Source: Dorea longicatena
GTDB lineage: Bacteria; Bacillota; Clostridia; Lachnospirales; Lachnospiraceae
DNA: 64,000 nt
Direction of reading: 5' to 3'
NCBI RefSeq assembly: GCF_024168045.1
Contig: NZ_CP100126.1
Location: 699,501 to 763,500 of the forward strand
The position numbers and the translations under genes are program-made. The first letter of the stretch is position 1; each line of letters starts with the position of its first letter. Below are positions 26,099-34,891 of the stretch, one piece after another. The notes under the pieces were generated by a model, which saw nothing but the letters and a program-made list of their open reading frames with translations, ran no database searches and was not told the origin of the DNA.

Positions 26099-26722
26099 AT
26101 GAAACAGATATTATGCTTTGGGGATTCGAATACGTGGGGATTAGATGGAGAGACCGGAAAGCGTTTTCCGTGGGAAGAACGATGGACCGGAATCTTACAG
26201 GAAAAACTGGCGGACCGAGATATTAGAATTGTTGAGGAAGGTCTGTGTGGAAGAACGACCATATTTGAAGATCCGCTTCGCCTGGGAAGACGGGGAACAG
26301 AATTGCTTCCGACATTATTGGAGACGCACACGCCGGATGCAGTCGTGTTGATGCTTGGAACGAATGACTGCAAAACCATATTCGGAGCGTCAGCAGAAAT
26401 CATCGGAAAAGGAATTGCCAGGTTACTGGAGCAGATCAATCAGTATACAGATAAGATGAAGGTTCTTGTGATATCTCCGATCTATCTGGGAGAAAAGGTA
26501 TGGCAGGACGGATATGATCAGGAATTTTCGCTAGAATCTGTAGAAGTATCAAAGAAATTAGAACCGGTATATGAAAAAGTGGCCGGAAAGTATGGCAAAC
26601 GATTCATGCGGGCAGCAGATTATGCGAGTCCGTCGGAAGCAGATCAGGAGCATATGGATGGACAGAGTCATAAAATTCTTGCAGATGCGATTTATAGAAA
26701 ATTAGAAGCAGAGATTTTATAG
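26099..26722 (+). CDS. SGNH/GDSL-family hydrolase (arylesterase-like)
   Basis: 207 aa from the ATG at 26099, where MKQILCFGDSNTWG begins directly with block I; the GTG at 26087 adds only four residues. It is a cytoplasmic esterase or lipase, with Ser in GDSN, Gly in EEGLCGRTT, Asn in LGTNDCK and the Asp/His pair near the end (DQEHMDGQSH). The block II and III spacing is that of bacterial arylesterases. No signal peptide. Natural substrate unknown. It converges on an exporter gene through a shared terminator. Confidence 0.9.
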   Translation: MKQILCFGDSNTWGLDGETGKRFPWEERWTGILQEKLADRDIRIVEEGLCGRTTIFEDPLRLGRRGTELLPTLLETHTPDAVVLMLGTNDCKTIFGASAEIIGKGIARLLEQINQYTDKMKVLVISPIYLGEKVWQDGYDQEFSLESVEVSKKLEPVYEKVAGKYGKRFMRAADYASPSEADQEHMDGQSHKILADAIYRKLEAEIL

Positions 26723-26730
26723 AAAAGATA

Positions 26731-26813
26731 AAAATCCGTTGTCAGTCAATGGTATGTCCTGTTTTACTGGAGTTCCGGTAAAGGGAACATATCAGGATAA
26801 GACAACGGATTTT
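26731..26813. terminator. Bidirectional terminator between SGNH and EamA genes
   Basis: AAAATCCGTTGTC (26731-26743) pairs perfectly with GACAACGGATTTT (26801-26813). A and T flanks let it act in both directions; a second imperfect stem sits inside. Confidence 0.85.
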
Positions 26814-26816
26814 CTG

Positions 26817-27719
26817 CTATCTTTTGGATGTAACTTCTGCAACGGATTTTCCGGTGATCAATTCCATTACCGTACTTTTGGCATCGATAGCGGTAAACAC
26901 TCCTGCAAGAATGAAAATGGCTCCGAGATATCCCATCTCCGTGAGCTTCTCATGCAGGAAGATGAAGGAAAAAATCGCTGCAAAGATCGGTTCCAGGGAG
27001 AACAGGAATCCGGTATTCTCCGGTGTTGTATATTGCTGCACAACAGTTTGTACAACGAATCCGTAAGCTGAGGACAAAAGAGCAAGTCCAAGAACGGAGA
27101 TCCAGTCCAACGCGGTGCTCGGAAATATCGGGGATCCGAACACCAGCAGACCGATTATGGAATAAAGACAGGTAAAGCCCTGCTGGTAGACTCCGAGTGC
27201 AAGTGGATCTACCTGTCTGGTAAAATAGCTGTTTAATACAATATTGATTGAATAACTGAAAGCCGAAAGCATACAAAGCAGCGTTCCGGGCTTGACAGCA
27301 AATATATCACCGCCGTTGATCAGTACCATTCCGATTAATACGATAATGATTCCAAGCCTGACATGATGCTCCGGAAGTCTCCGGGAAATAACTGCATGAA
27401 TGACCGGAACAAGCACAACGGTGGTGCTGAGGATGAATCCACTCTGAGAAGCAGTGATTGTATTTAATCCGTAAAGGATTGGCGTAAGGTTTGTAAAAAG
27501 CAGAAAGCCGGTGATGGCACTGTAGAGTAAAAGTCTTTTATTAACTTTCAGTAACCTTTTGAAAAATATAAGTACCAGAATCAGAAATGCGATTCCTGTA
27601 CGCAGAGCCATCAGCATCAGAGGGGAAAGTCCCTCAATTCCAAGTTTCATAAATATATAAGAAGTTCCCCATGCCATAGAGCAGGTTGTAAGAATCAGAT
27701 TGGCTTTTTTTGTCGACAT
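26817..27719 (-). CDS. EamA/DMT-family transporter
   Basis: 300 aa with ten predicted membrane segments in two EamA half-repeats: an N-terminal half starting LILTTCSMAWGTSYIFMKLG and LMALRTGIAFLILVLIF, and a C-terminal half with LGLALLSSAYGFVVQTVVQQ and FSLEPIFAAIFSFIFLHEKL, the conserved end of each repeat. Such proteins usually export amino acids or metabolites; the substrate is unknown. GGAGG lies upstream of the ATG. It is divergent from the LysR regulator at 27870, which is the likely controller. Confidence 0.9.
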   Translation of the reverse strand: MSTKKANLILTTCSMAWGTSYIFMKLGIEGLSPLMLMALRTGIAFLILVLIFFKRLLKVNKRLLLYSAITGFLLFTNLTPILYGLNTITASQSGFILSTTVVLVPVIHAVISRRLPEHHVRLGIIIVLIGMVLINGGDIFAVKPGTLLCMLSAFSYSINIVLNSYFTRQVDPLALGVYQQGFTCLYSIIGLLVFGSPIFPSTALDWISVLGLALLSSAYGFVVQTVVQQYTTPENTGFLFSLEPIFAAIFSFIFLHEKLTEMGYLGAIFILAGVFTAIDAKSTVMELITGKSVAEVTSKR

Positions 27720-27869
27720 AATCGGCGATTCCTCCTATGTAATAGTTTTCTTGTTTTTTATTATATAGTAGAATAGAATATAAGTAAAATTCATATTTAT
27801 CATGATGAGAATAAGAAAACAAAATATTTTGAAAAATAATCAAAAAAGACATAAGGAGAATGTAGAATC

Positions 27870-28739
27870 ATGAGATATTCAAAATATACAATTTTCTTAA
27901 AAGTAGTGGAATTAGAGAGCTTTTCAAAAACAGCAGATTTTTATAAATACTCTCAGTCAGCAGTCACACAGATTGTGAAGTCTCTGGAAACGGAACTTCA
28001 GATGACATTATTAAAACGAAGTCACGCAGGAGTGTGTCTGACTTCAGACGGAGAACAGCTCATCCCCTATATATGGGAACTGGCAATGGCAGAAGAAAGA
28101 ATGTGGGAAAAAGCCGGAGAAATCACAGGAATGGACCGGGGACTGATCCGGATCGGGGTATTCAGCAGTATTGCGTGTCACTATCTGCCGGGGGTGATGA
28201 AAGAATTCCGAAAATTATATCCGGGAATTGATTTTGAACTGCATACGGGAGATTATTCCAAAATCGAGCAGTGGATTGCTGAGGGGCTGGTAGATTTCGG
28301 ATTCCTGATCCGGCCGGTGCGGACGGACTATGATACCATTGACATTATGACGGATGAAATGCTGGCCGTTCTTCCAGAAAAGCATCCAATGACAGAAAAA
28401 ACAGAGATTCCATTAAAAGCATTTGAAGACGAGTCGGTTATATTACTTCAGGAGGGCGGCAATCAGGAGATTGAAGAGCATTTCAGGAAGAATAAGATCG
28501 CACCGCACATTTCTTATTATTCCGGGGACGATTATGCAGTGATGTCTATGGTGGAAAACGAGCTGGGAATCGGGATACTGTCGGAACTGGTGATGAAAAG
28601 ATGCGATTATCATATCGTAACAAGAAGTCTGAAACCGGAGCTGCACCGGGAGATTGTGATCGCGGTAAAGAATGAGAAGAATGCTTCAGTAGCGGTGAAG
28701 AAATTCCTGCAGTTTGTAAGAAAAAGGGAAAATCCTTGA
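27870..28739 (+). CDS. LysR-family transcriptional regulator
   Basis: 289 aa. The N-terminal winged helix reads FLKVVELESFSKTADFYKYSQSAVTQIVKSLE, the classic LysR helix-turn-helix, followed by LLKRSHAGVCLTSDGEQL. The effector domain starts with LIRIGVFSSIACHYLPGVM. AAGGAG precedes the start. The 150-base gap to the divergent EamA exporter is AT-rich and probably carries the operator, so control of that exporter is the simplest reading. Confidence 0.92.
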   Translation: MRYSKYTIFLKVVELESFSKTADFYKYSQSAVTQIVKSLETELQMTLLKRSHAGVCLTSDGEQLIPYIWELAMAEERMWEKAGEITGMDRGLIRIGVFSSIACHYLPGVMKEFRKLYPGIDFELHTGDYSKIEQWIAEGLVDFGFLIRPVRTDYDTIDIMTDEMLAVLPEKHPMTEKTEIPLKAFEDESVILLQEGGNQEIEEHFRKNKIAPHISYYSGDDYAVMSMVENELGIGILSELVMKRCDYHIVTRSLKPELHREIVIAVKNEKNASVAVKKFLQFVRKRENP

Positions 28740-28825
28740 TTCGTGTATTTTTAAGTAATAAAATATGGAGAAGTGGATAGTGTATATCTATAAATAACAA
28801 CATTTCAGAAAGGGAGCCTTAGAAA

Positions 28826-29740
28826 TTGCTGGAAAAATTAAGAGAACTTGGAATCAGAGATGAGCTGATCCGTGAGATAACAGAATATAGGGAAACATAC
28901 CCGGTAGAACAAGAATATGGTTCAAGAATTCCGAAACTGGAACAATTTTACTATGGAAAAGAAGTCTGGGAGCAGGCAATTACCGCAATTTTGTGTGGAG
29001 AGAATATTCTGTTGGCAGGTCCGAAAGCAACGGGAAAGAGTCTGTTTGCAGAGAATCTGGCGGGAGTATTTGCAAGACCACGGTGGGATGTGTCGTTTCA
29101 TGTGAATATGGATGCAGCTTCATTGATTGGTATGGATACATTCCGTGGGGGAGAGGTATCTTTCAGACCGGGGCCGGTGTATACAGCGGCAAAAGCCGGT
29201 GGATTTGCCATATTAGATGAGATCAACATGGCAAAAAGTGAAGCAATGGCAGTACTTCATGCGACACTGGACTTCCGGCGGACAATTGATGTTCCAGGAT
29301 ACGAACGTATGGAATTACATCCGGCGACAAGATTCATTGCAACGATGAATTACGGATATGCGGGTACAAAAGAACTGAATGAAGCACTGGTATCCAGATT
29401 TGTCGTAATCCAGATGCCGATGATTTCAAAGGAAAGTCTGATTAAATTAATAAGAAAGCATTACCCGGACATCAGGGAAGAAGGAGCAGGAGAACTGACA
29501 TTTATGTTTCTGGAATTACATAAGAAATGTGAAAATGGAGAGATATCTTCCAAGGCTCTGGATCTGCGTGGTCTCTTAGGAGCAGTCGGTCTGATGGAAA
29601 AAGGACTTGATATATTTACGGCACTGGATATGGGAATTACCAATAAAACATTTGATACCTATGAACAGACCCTGATTCGTGATACGATCCGTACAAGAAT
29701 CTCGAAGAAAACGGTGAAGAAAGATTTGTTTGTGAAGTAG
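28826..29740 (+). CDS. MoxR-type AAA+ ATPase
   Basis: 304 aa from a TTG start with AAAGGGAG ten bases upstream; there is no in-frame ATG. Walker A GPKATGKS, Walker B FAILDEINMAKSE, sensor 1 FIATMNYGY and the arginine-finger region SRFVVIQMP are all present; the C-terminal lid follows. MoxR ATPases act with a von Willebrand A (vWA) protein as chaperones that activate or assemble other proteins. The next gene, 10 bases away, is a vWA protein, and a subtilisin follows, so the three may form one system. Confidence 0.9.
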   Translation: MLEKLRELGIRDELIREITEYRETYPVEQEYGSRIPKLEQFYYGKEVWEQAITAILCGENILLAGPKATGKSLFAENLAGVFARPRWDVSFHVNMDAASLIGMDTFRGGEVSFRPGPVYTAAKAGGFAILDEINMAKSEAMAVLHATLDFRRTIDVPGYERMELHPATRFIATMNYGYAGTKELNEALVSRFVVIQMPMISKESLIKLIRKHYPDIREEGAGELTFMFLELHKKCENGEISSKALDLRGLLGAVGLMEKGLDIFTALDMGITNKTFDTYEQTLIRDTIRTRISKKTVKKDLFVK

Positions 29741-29750
29741 CAGGAAAGTA

Positions 29751-30407
29751 GTGTGTTATAGCATGGCGGAAATAGAAGAACAAGAATTAAGAGAAGCAAA
29801 AAGAGCATGCAATTTTATATGGGCGGCGGCAGAAAATTATGAACTTGAACCACTTTTCCTTGCATTTGCATCGAACGGAACGGCAGATATGTATCTGAAT
29901 CTGATTATCGGTCTGACTTACAAATGGTACGATCAGGAGAAAATAGATGATTTTTTTAATCAGCTGGGAGGAAAAGACCGGGAACTGTATGAAGGTCTTC
30001 TTTGGATCGGACTTGAGAATGCATTGTACCAAAAAGAAAGAAAAATAAGATCAGTAATGGAAGAACTGCGAAGGGAGTATGCGCTGGATAATCTGAACCG
30101 TTACAGGAATTATAAAGAATATGCAAGGATAGAACAAATCCGGAATGCACATTGCAGAGAAATTTTGGGACAGCCATCCGAACTAACTACAGAGGAGGAA
30201 GAACTGCTGCATGCATTTTCCTATACGGAAGAGATGACAACGGATGAGATTCTGGAACAGACACGAGAGAATCTGTGGAAATATTTTTCTTATCGTCCGT
30301 CAAAAGCTGCGAAAAAAAAAAGGTGTTTACTTTCTTCAGAAAGTTGCCGGAGCATTCCATTCTGTTGGAAAAGTGAGTGCCACATATGTACGGGCGAAGC
30401 ATTATGA
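29751..30407 (+). CDS. vWA partner of MoxR, N-terminal part (frameshifted)
   Basis: The helical N-terminal part of a vWA-domain protein. Only the first about 190 residues look genuine (up to KYFSYRPSKAAKKK); the remaining 28 codons, beginning RCLLSSESC, are out-of-frame read-through after the ten-A tract at 30312-30321. With one A fewer, the frame continues directly into the ORF described at 30244-31539, giving one protein of about 590 residues. The start is uncertain: GTG at 29751 is only 2-3 bases from AGGAAAG, whereas the ATG at 29763 is 14 away. It is either a mutated gene, a sequencing error, or a slippage-regulated gene. Confidence 0.7.
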   Translation: MCYSMAEIEEQELREAKRACNFIWAAAENYELEPLFLAFASNGTADMYLNLIIGLTYKWYDQEKIDDFFNQLGGKDRELYEGLLWIGLENALYQKERKIRSVMEELRREYALDNLNRYRNYKEYARIEQIRNAHCREILGQPSELTTEEEELLHAFSYTEEMTTDEILEQTRENLWKYFSYRPSKAAKKKRCLLSSESCRSIPFCWKSECHICTGEAL

Positions 30408-31539
30408 AGATAAAGACGTTGGCAGTGAGGAAAAAACAGGAGTTATAGAGCGGTCAAAGCATTATCTGGTGCAGTTCTCATTAAAAAATGATCCGGGGGA
30501 GGCAAGAATATATGTAGAAGCCTGCTTTGGCAAGAATATGTACCCGCAGACTGAGCAGGAAAGAATAGAGCGGGAGATATGTGTGGATAAACATAAGAAT
30601 TGTCATGTACTCTTTACAAGAGGAAGATCAGGATGGAAAGAAAAGCAGAAGAGCGAAACAAAATTAAAAGAACTTTCGGAAATAGAAAGAAAACGAGAAC
30701 GACAGGAAATCCTGGAATTTCAAAAAGAATCTGCCCAACAATATGAGAGAAATAAACAGTATTATGAGAAGAATCGTGTAATATACAGAAACAGTATAAG
30801 AAAACTTACAGAGAAATTACGCATCTGTCTGGAGACACAGGACGAGACATTTCCAGAAATGGCAACGCACGGGAAGATCAATCCGAGAGAAGTATGGAAA
30901 GCAGTTTATCTGGATAATCCAAGAGTATTCGAACGGAAAGAAGAAGTGGAGATTCCGGGATTTTCAGTCGATATGCTGATCGATGCATCGTCTTCCAGAA
31001 AGCAGATGCAGGAACAGATTGCGGCGCAGGCATATGTCCTGGCAGAAAGTCTGGAAGAGTGTGGAATACCGGCACAGATATATTCCTATTGCAGTATCCG
31101 GGGCTTTACGGTGATGCGGATCTTTAAAGATTATGAAGAAGAAAAGGTTGGAAATGAATTATTCGGATATGTTGCGGCAGGAAATAACCGGGACGGACTG
31201 GCTCTGCGTGCAGCAGGATATTTGATGGAAGCAAGTAAGAAAGCAAAAAGAATTTTACTTGTACTGACGGATGCAAACCCTATGGACGACCAGAATATCG
31301 GTGAGGGAGCTTTTTATACGAACAAGGAATATACTGATCAGCCGGCAATAGAGGATACAGCAAGGGAAGTTCAGAGGTTAAAGCAAAAAGGAATTCAGGT
31401 CATAGGAATCTTCATGGGAAGTGCAAAATCCAGAGAGGCAGCAAGAGAGATATTCGACCGAGAACTGGTACAGATTCAGAATATTAATGATTTTGCCGGG
31501 GCAGTGGGGCGAGTGCTGGGAGAAGTGATGACGCCATAG
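30244..31539 (+). CDS. vWA-domain protein, C-terminal part (joined by frameshift)
   Basis: The frame is open from an ATG at 30244, but the genuine protein begins at the A10 tract near 30312 (KKKGVYFLQKVAGAFHSVGK). It contains a middle charged coiled-coil region (KQKSETKLKELSEIERKRER) and a C-terminal vWA domain: FSVDMLIDASSSRKQM carries the metal-ion MIDAS motif DxSxS, followed by NNRDGLALRAAGYLM and ILLVLTDANPMD. vWA proteins bind the ATPase MoxR and a target. In the reading frame before 30312 the sequence is the shifted shadow of the N-terminal ORF. The stop is embedded in a palindrome that ends the unit. Confidence 0.75.
   Translation: MRFWNRHERICGNIFLIVRQKLRKKKGVYFLQKVAGAFHSVGKVSATYVRAKHYEDKDVGSEEKTGVIERSKHYLVQFSLKNDPGEARIYVEACFGKNMYPQTEQERIEREICVDKHKNCHVLFTRGRSGWKEKQKSETKLKELSEIERKRERQEILEFQKESAQQYERNKQYYEKNRVIYRNSIRKLTEKLRICLETQDETFPEMATHGKINPREVWKAVYLDNPRVFERKEEVEIPGFSVDMLIDASSSRKQMQEQIAAQAYVLAESLEECGIPAQIYSYCSIRGFTVMRIFKDYEEEKVGNELFGYVAAGNNRDGLALRAAGYLMEASKKAKRILLVLTDANPMDDQNIGEGAFYTNKEYTDQPAIEDTAREVQRLKQKGIQVIGIFMGSAKSREAAREIFDRELVQIQNINDFAGAVGRVLGEVMTP
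30312..30321 (+). repeat. Ten-adenine homopolymer at the frameshift site
   Basis: GCG followed by ten As and GG. In the upstream frame it reads AAA AAA AAA AGG; removing one A restores the downstream vWA frame. A tract of this length is prone to replication slippage and to RNA-polymerase slippage. Confidence 0.9.
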
Positions 31540-31578
31540 GGGACGTGAAAAAGTGGCTTTTTCAGTGTCCCCTATGGC
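31533..31578 (+). terminator. Palindromic hairpin closing the MoxR-vWA unit
   Basis: GCCATAGGGGAC and GTCCCCTATGGC form a perfect 12-bp stem; inside, GAAAAAG pairs with CTTTTTC. It includes the vWA stop codon. No T-run follows, so termination may depend on the inner stem or it may be a dispersed palindromic repeat. Confidence 0.55.
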
Positions 31579-31623
31579 TTACAAAGCACATATATTAATA
31601 ACAAAAGCATCTGGAGTTAATGT

Positions 31624-33372
31624 ATGACCAGTCAGAAACTAGAAAATCTTTTAAATCTTGCACTGAATTCCGCGGAAGATGAGCGGGAAAAATCCTTGAA
31701 TTTAAATGTTGGATATGATCCGCTTGACCGGGAATGGGATCTGATCATCAAATATTCCGTAAATCTAGACCGAGTCAGGAAGATAGCATCCAAAGTAACA
31801 GAACTTCAAAATGAATATGCAGTCATCCGAATTACAGAATCCCGAATCGACATCTTATCGGGAATTCCGGAAGTTGAATATGTAGAAAAACCAAAACGGC
31901 TGTTTTTTCAGGCGGCAGAAGGAAGGCGTGTGTCTTGTATCAATGCGGTACAGGATACACGCCTTTCTCTGTATGGACAGGGAATATTGGTTGCAATCAT
32001 AGATTCGGGAATCGATTATGCGAATATAGATTTTCGAAATGCGGACGGAAGCACGAGGATTCGGTATCTGTGGGATCAGTCTCTGAATCCGGCAGATGGG
32101 GAAACAGCACCGGTTGGATACAGCATCGGTGTGGAGTATACGAAAGGACAAATAGATGAAGCATTAAATGCACAAACTGTATCAGAACAGAGAAGGCTTG
32201 TGAGAAGCCAGGACATTTCCGGACACGGTACGGCAGTGGCGGGAGTAGCAGCAGGAAATGGAAGTAACAGTGGAGGACGTTATGCCGGAGTTGCCATGCA
32301 GAGTGAATTGATCGTTGTAAAACTTGGTAATCCCATACAGGAAGGATTCCCAAGAACGACAGAGCTAATGATGGGGATCGATTATATAATAAGAAAGGCA
32401 CTGGAGCTTCGGATGCCTGTAGCTGTGAATATCAGTTTTGGAAATACATACGGCGGACATGACGGGACGACACTTCTGGAGCGGTATATCGATGATGTGT
32501 CCAATATATGGAAGAGTGTATTTTGCATCGGAACCGGAAATGAAGCGGCAAGTGCCGGGCATACTTCCGGTAGAATTATTTCAGAAGGAGAAGAGACAAT
32601 CCAGCTTGCAATTCAGAGCAGACAGTCATCGATCAGTATCCAGATATGGAAAGAATATACGGATCAAATAGAGATTTCGATCATCAATCCTTCGGGAGTG
32701 CGGGTCGGACCGGTACCGGAGATATTGGGACCACATCGCTTCCGAATTGGTCAGACAGAAATACTGCTTTATTATGGAGAACCAAGTCCTTACAGCATTT
32801 CCCAGGAAATCTATATAGATCTGCTTCCGGTAGAAAGTTATCTGACAGAAGGAATATGGAGAATTGTTCTAAGTGCCGGGAAGATCGTGACAGGACAATA
32901 TGAAATGTGGCTTCCAAGCGACAATGTATTGAACCGTGGAACAGGATTCTTGTTTCCAACAGATGCTACGACGCTCACAATTCCATCTTCTGCCAGCCGT
33001 GCAATATCCGTAGGAGCATATGACGCAAGGACATTTGCATATGCGGATTTTTCGGGAAGAGGATTTACCAGACTTACAAATATGGTGAAACCGGATCTTG
33101 TGGCACCGGGAGTGGAAGTTATGACAACAACAGTAGGCGGAGGATATGCGGCATTTACAGGAACATCCTTTGCCACGCCATTTGTGACAGGAAGTGCAGC
33201 GCTTTTGATGGAATGGGGGATTGTGAGAGGAAACGATCCATATCTATATGGGGAAAAGGTGAAGGCGTATCTGAGACGTGGAGCGAAAAAAGTACCGGGA
33301 TTTGACGAGTATCCGAATGAGGAAGTGGGGTATGGGGCGTTATGTACAGCACAAAGTATTCCCCAAATATGA
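31624..33372 (+). CDS. Subtilisin-like S8 serine protease (clostridial Csp-like)
   Basis: 582 aa. All three catalytic residues are present: Asp in VAIIDSGIDYANI, His in ISGHGTAVAGVAAG, and Ser in FTGTSFATPFVTGSAALL; the oxyanion asparagine region is CIGTGNEAASAGH. The N-terminal 90 residues form the prodomain (EYAVIRITESRIDILSG, EVEYVEKPK), and a large insert of about 130 residues (QLAIQSRQSSISIQIW onward) matches the jelly-roll of clostridial spore-germination CspB-type proteases. No signal peptide, so it is cytosolic or exported by another route. GGAG lies 7 bases before the ATG. It follows the MoxR-vWA genes; a role as their target is inference. Confidence 0.9.
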   Translation: MTSQKLENLLNLALNSAEDEREKSLNLNVGYDPLDREWDLIIKYSVNLDRVRKIASKVTELQNEYAVIRITESRIDILSGIPEVEYVEKPKRLFFQAAEGRRVSCINAVQDTRLSLYGQGILVAIIDSGIDYANIDFRNADGSTRIRYLWDQSLNPADGETAPVGYSIGVEYTKGQIDEALNAQTVSEQRRLVRSQDISGHGTAVAGVAAGNGSNSGGRYAGVAMQSELIVVKLGNPIQEGFPRTTELMMGIDYIIRKALELRMPVAVNISFGNTYGGHDGTTLLERYIDDVSNIWKSVFCIGTGNEAASAGHTSGRIISEGEETIQLAIQSRQSSISIQIWKEYTDQIEISIINPSGVRVGPVPEILGPHRFRIGQTEILLYYGEPSPYSISQEIYIDLLPVESYLTEGIWRIVLSAGKIVTGQYEMWLPSDNVLNRGTGFLFPTDATTLTIPSSASRAISVGAYDARTFAYADFSGRGFTRLTNMVKPDLVAPGVEVMTTTVGGGYAAFTGTSFATPFVTGSAALLMEWGIVRGNDPYLYGEKVKAYLRRGAKKVPGFDEYPNEEVGYGALCTAQSIPQI

Positions 33373-33501
33373 AAAACGGCTGATTTGAAAAAGTAAATTT
33401 CAGTGCCCGAGTAATAAGGATAAAAGGTACATTTTTTTTGTAGGATAATGTTTCCAAAAGTGCTAAAATAAAATTATCATACATAAGCGAGGCGTAAAAC
33501 A

Positions 33502-34485
33502 ATGAAAAAAATCAAGTGGGGCGTTATAGGAACTGCCGGAATTGCCAGAAGTTGTACCATTCCGGGAATGATACAGGCATACAACTGCGAATTATATGCA
33601 ATTGCCGGAAGAAGCATAGACAAAGCTGAACAATTTAAAGAAAAATTCGGATTTGAGAAAGCCTATGGAAGTTATAAAGAATTGTTGGATGATCCGGAAG
33701 TGGAAGCGGTATATATTGCGCTGCCAAATACTTTACATTATGAGTGGGCCGCGAAAGCTATGAAAAGCGGTAAACATGTACTGTGTGAAAAGCCGCTTGC
33801 ACCGTGTGAAAAGCAGGTAAAAGAATTATTTGAAACAGCAAAAGAGAATCATGTATATCTTATGGAAGCTTTTGCGTATCAGCACAGTCCATATATCACT
33901 GCAATTAAGAAAGAGATAGAAGATGGAACGATAGGAGAAGTTTGTTATATAGATTCCGCATTTATCACATCGGATTATAATAAGGAAAATATCCGGATGA
34001 GACGGGAGACTCTTGGAGGGTGTACATACGATCTTGGAGTATATAACACAAGCCTGACGTTAGGACTTCTGAATGAAGAACCAGAAAAAGTCGAGGCTTC
34101 CGCAATCTTTTCGGAAGAAAAGATCGATAAGCTGACTTCTGTAGTCATGGAATTCGCAGATGGAAAGAAAGCAGCATTTACCTGTGGCATGACGCTTGCA
34201 ACGAATCAGGACAGGAGACTGGACTGTCTGGAGATAGATGGAACGAAGGGAAGTATTACCGGAACCAAATTTGCATTCAATGGTGATGGAGAATTAAGCT
34301 ATACGATTCGTACGGATGAGGGGCAGGAAGAAGTAAAGACGGTAGAAGTTCCACAGAATTATCGCCTGGAGGTAGAACAATTCGGCAGATGCATCGATGA
34401 AAATGAGATTCCGGCGGTTACGGAAGAATTTTCGCTGAAAAATGTGAGACTTGTTGAGAGGATTCTGGAGGAAATCGGATATTAA
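33502..34485 (+). CDS. Gfo/Idh/MocA-family oxidoreductase
   Basis: 327 aa NAD(P)-dependent dehydrogenase. The Rossmann part starts WGVIGTAGIARSCTIPGM, then YAIAGRSIDKAEQFKEKFG, YIALPNTLHYEWAAKAM and the conserved HVLCEKPLAP, which holds the catalytic-site lysine. The C-terminal half (AFAYQHSPYITAIKKE) is the substrate-binding sheet typical of sugar or trans-dihydrodiol dehydrogenases. The natural sugar or polyol is unknown. GAGGCG precedes the ATG. The next ORF starts one base after its stop, implying co-translation. Confidence 0.9.
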   Translation: MKKIKWGVIGTAGIARSCTIPGMIQAYNCELYAIAGRSIDKAEQFKEKFGFEKAYGSYKELLDDPEVEAVYIALPNTLHYEWAAKAMKSGKHVLCEKPLAPCEKQVKELFETAKENHVYLMEAFAYQHSPYITAIKKEIEDGTIGEVCYIDSAFITSDYNKENIRMRRETLGGCTYDLGVYNTSLTLGLLNEEPEKVEASAIFSEEKIDKLTSVVMEFADGKKAAFTCGMTLATNQDRRLDCLEIDGTKGSITGTKFAFNGDGELSYTIRTDEGQEEVKTVEVPQNYRLEVEQFGRCIDENEIPAVTEEFSLKNVRLVERILEEIGY

Positions 34486-34486
34486 G

Positions 34487-34867
34487 ATGAAAAAGAATGA
34501 AAAGATCAGGACGCCGTTAGGAATTATTTCTGTTTTCAAGAATGAAATACCTGAAAGATATCATTGTGTAGTGGAACCGGAGATTTTACGTATCAGTGAG
34601 ACGCATATAAGGATTCTGACAATAGATCAGGCCGTATCCTGGGGAGAAGAAGTGTATTCACCAAGACTTCATCAGAACTGTATGAATCCTGAAAATATTA
34701 CACTATATCCACTGGAGATTGAGTGGAATGGGGATAAAGTTACGGTTTCAGATCATTATGGGATGAAAAAGTGGATAACCGGGGAAAAGTTACCGGAAAT
34801 TCAAGACTGGAATTTAAAACTGAAAAAATTAAGATGTAATCCTTGCAGAAACTGTGGAAGATGTTAG
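34487..34867 (+). CDS. Small uncharacterised protein with a C-terminal Cys cluster
   Basis: 126 aa; not recognised. It starts one base after the oxidoreductase stop. It has no signal peptide. Visible features are a proline/aromatic central region (CVVEPEILRISETHIRILT, GDKVTVSDHYGMKKWITGE) and a C-terminus ending RCNPCRNCGRC, four cysteines spaced CX2CX2CX2C, which suggests a metal or iron-sulfur site or a redox tail. It lies 24 bases before the FMN oxidase, which also begins with a Cys cluster. An operon of the three genes is probable; the function is open. Confidence 0.65.
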   Translation: MKKNEKIRTPLGIISVFKNEIPERYHCVVEPEILRISETHIRILTIDQAVSWGEEVYSPRLHQNCMNPENITLYPLEIEWNGDKVTVSDHYGMKKWITGEKLPEIQDWNLKLKKLRCNPCRNCGRC

Positions 34868-34891
34868 AAAGCGAAAGAAAAGAGGAAAAAT

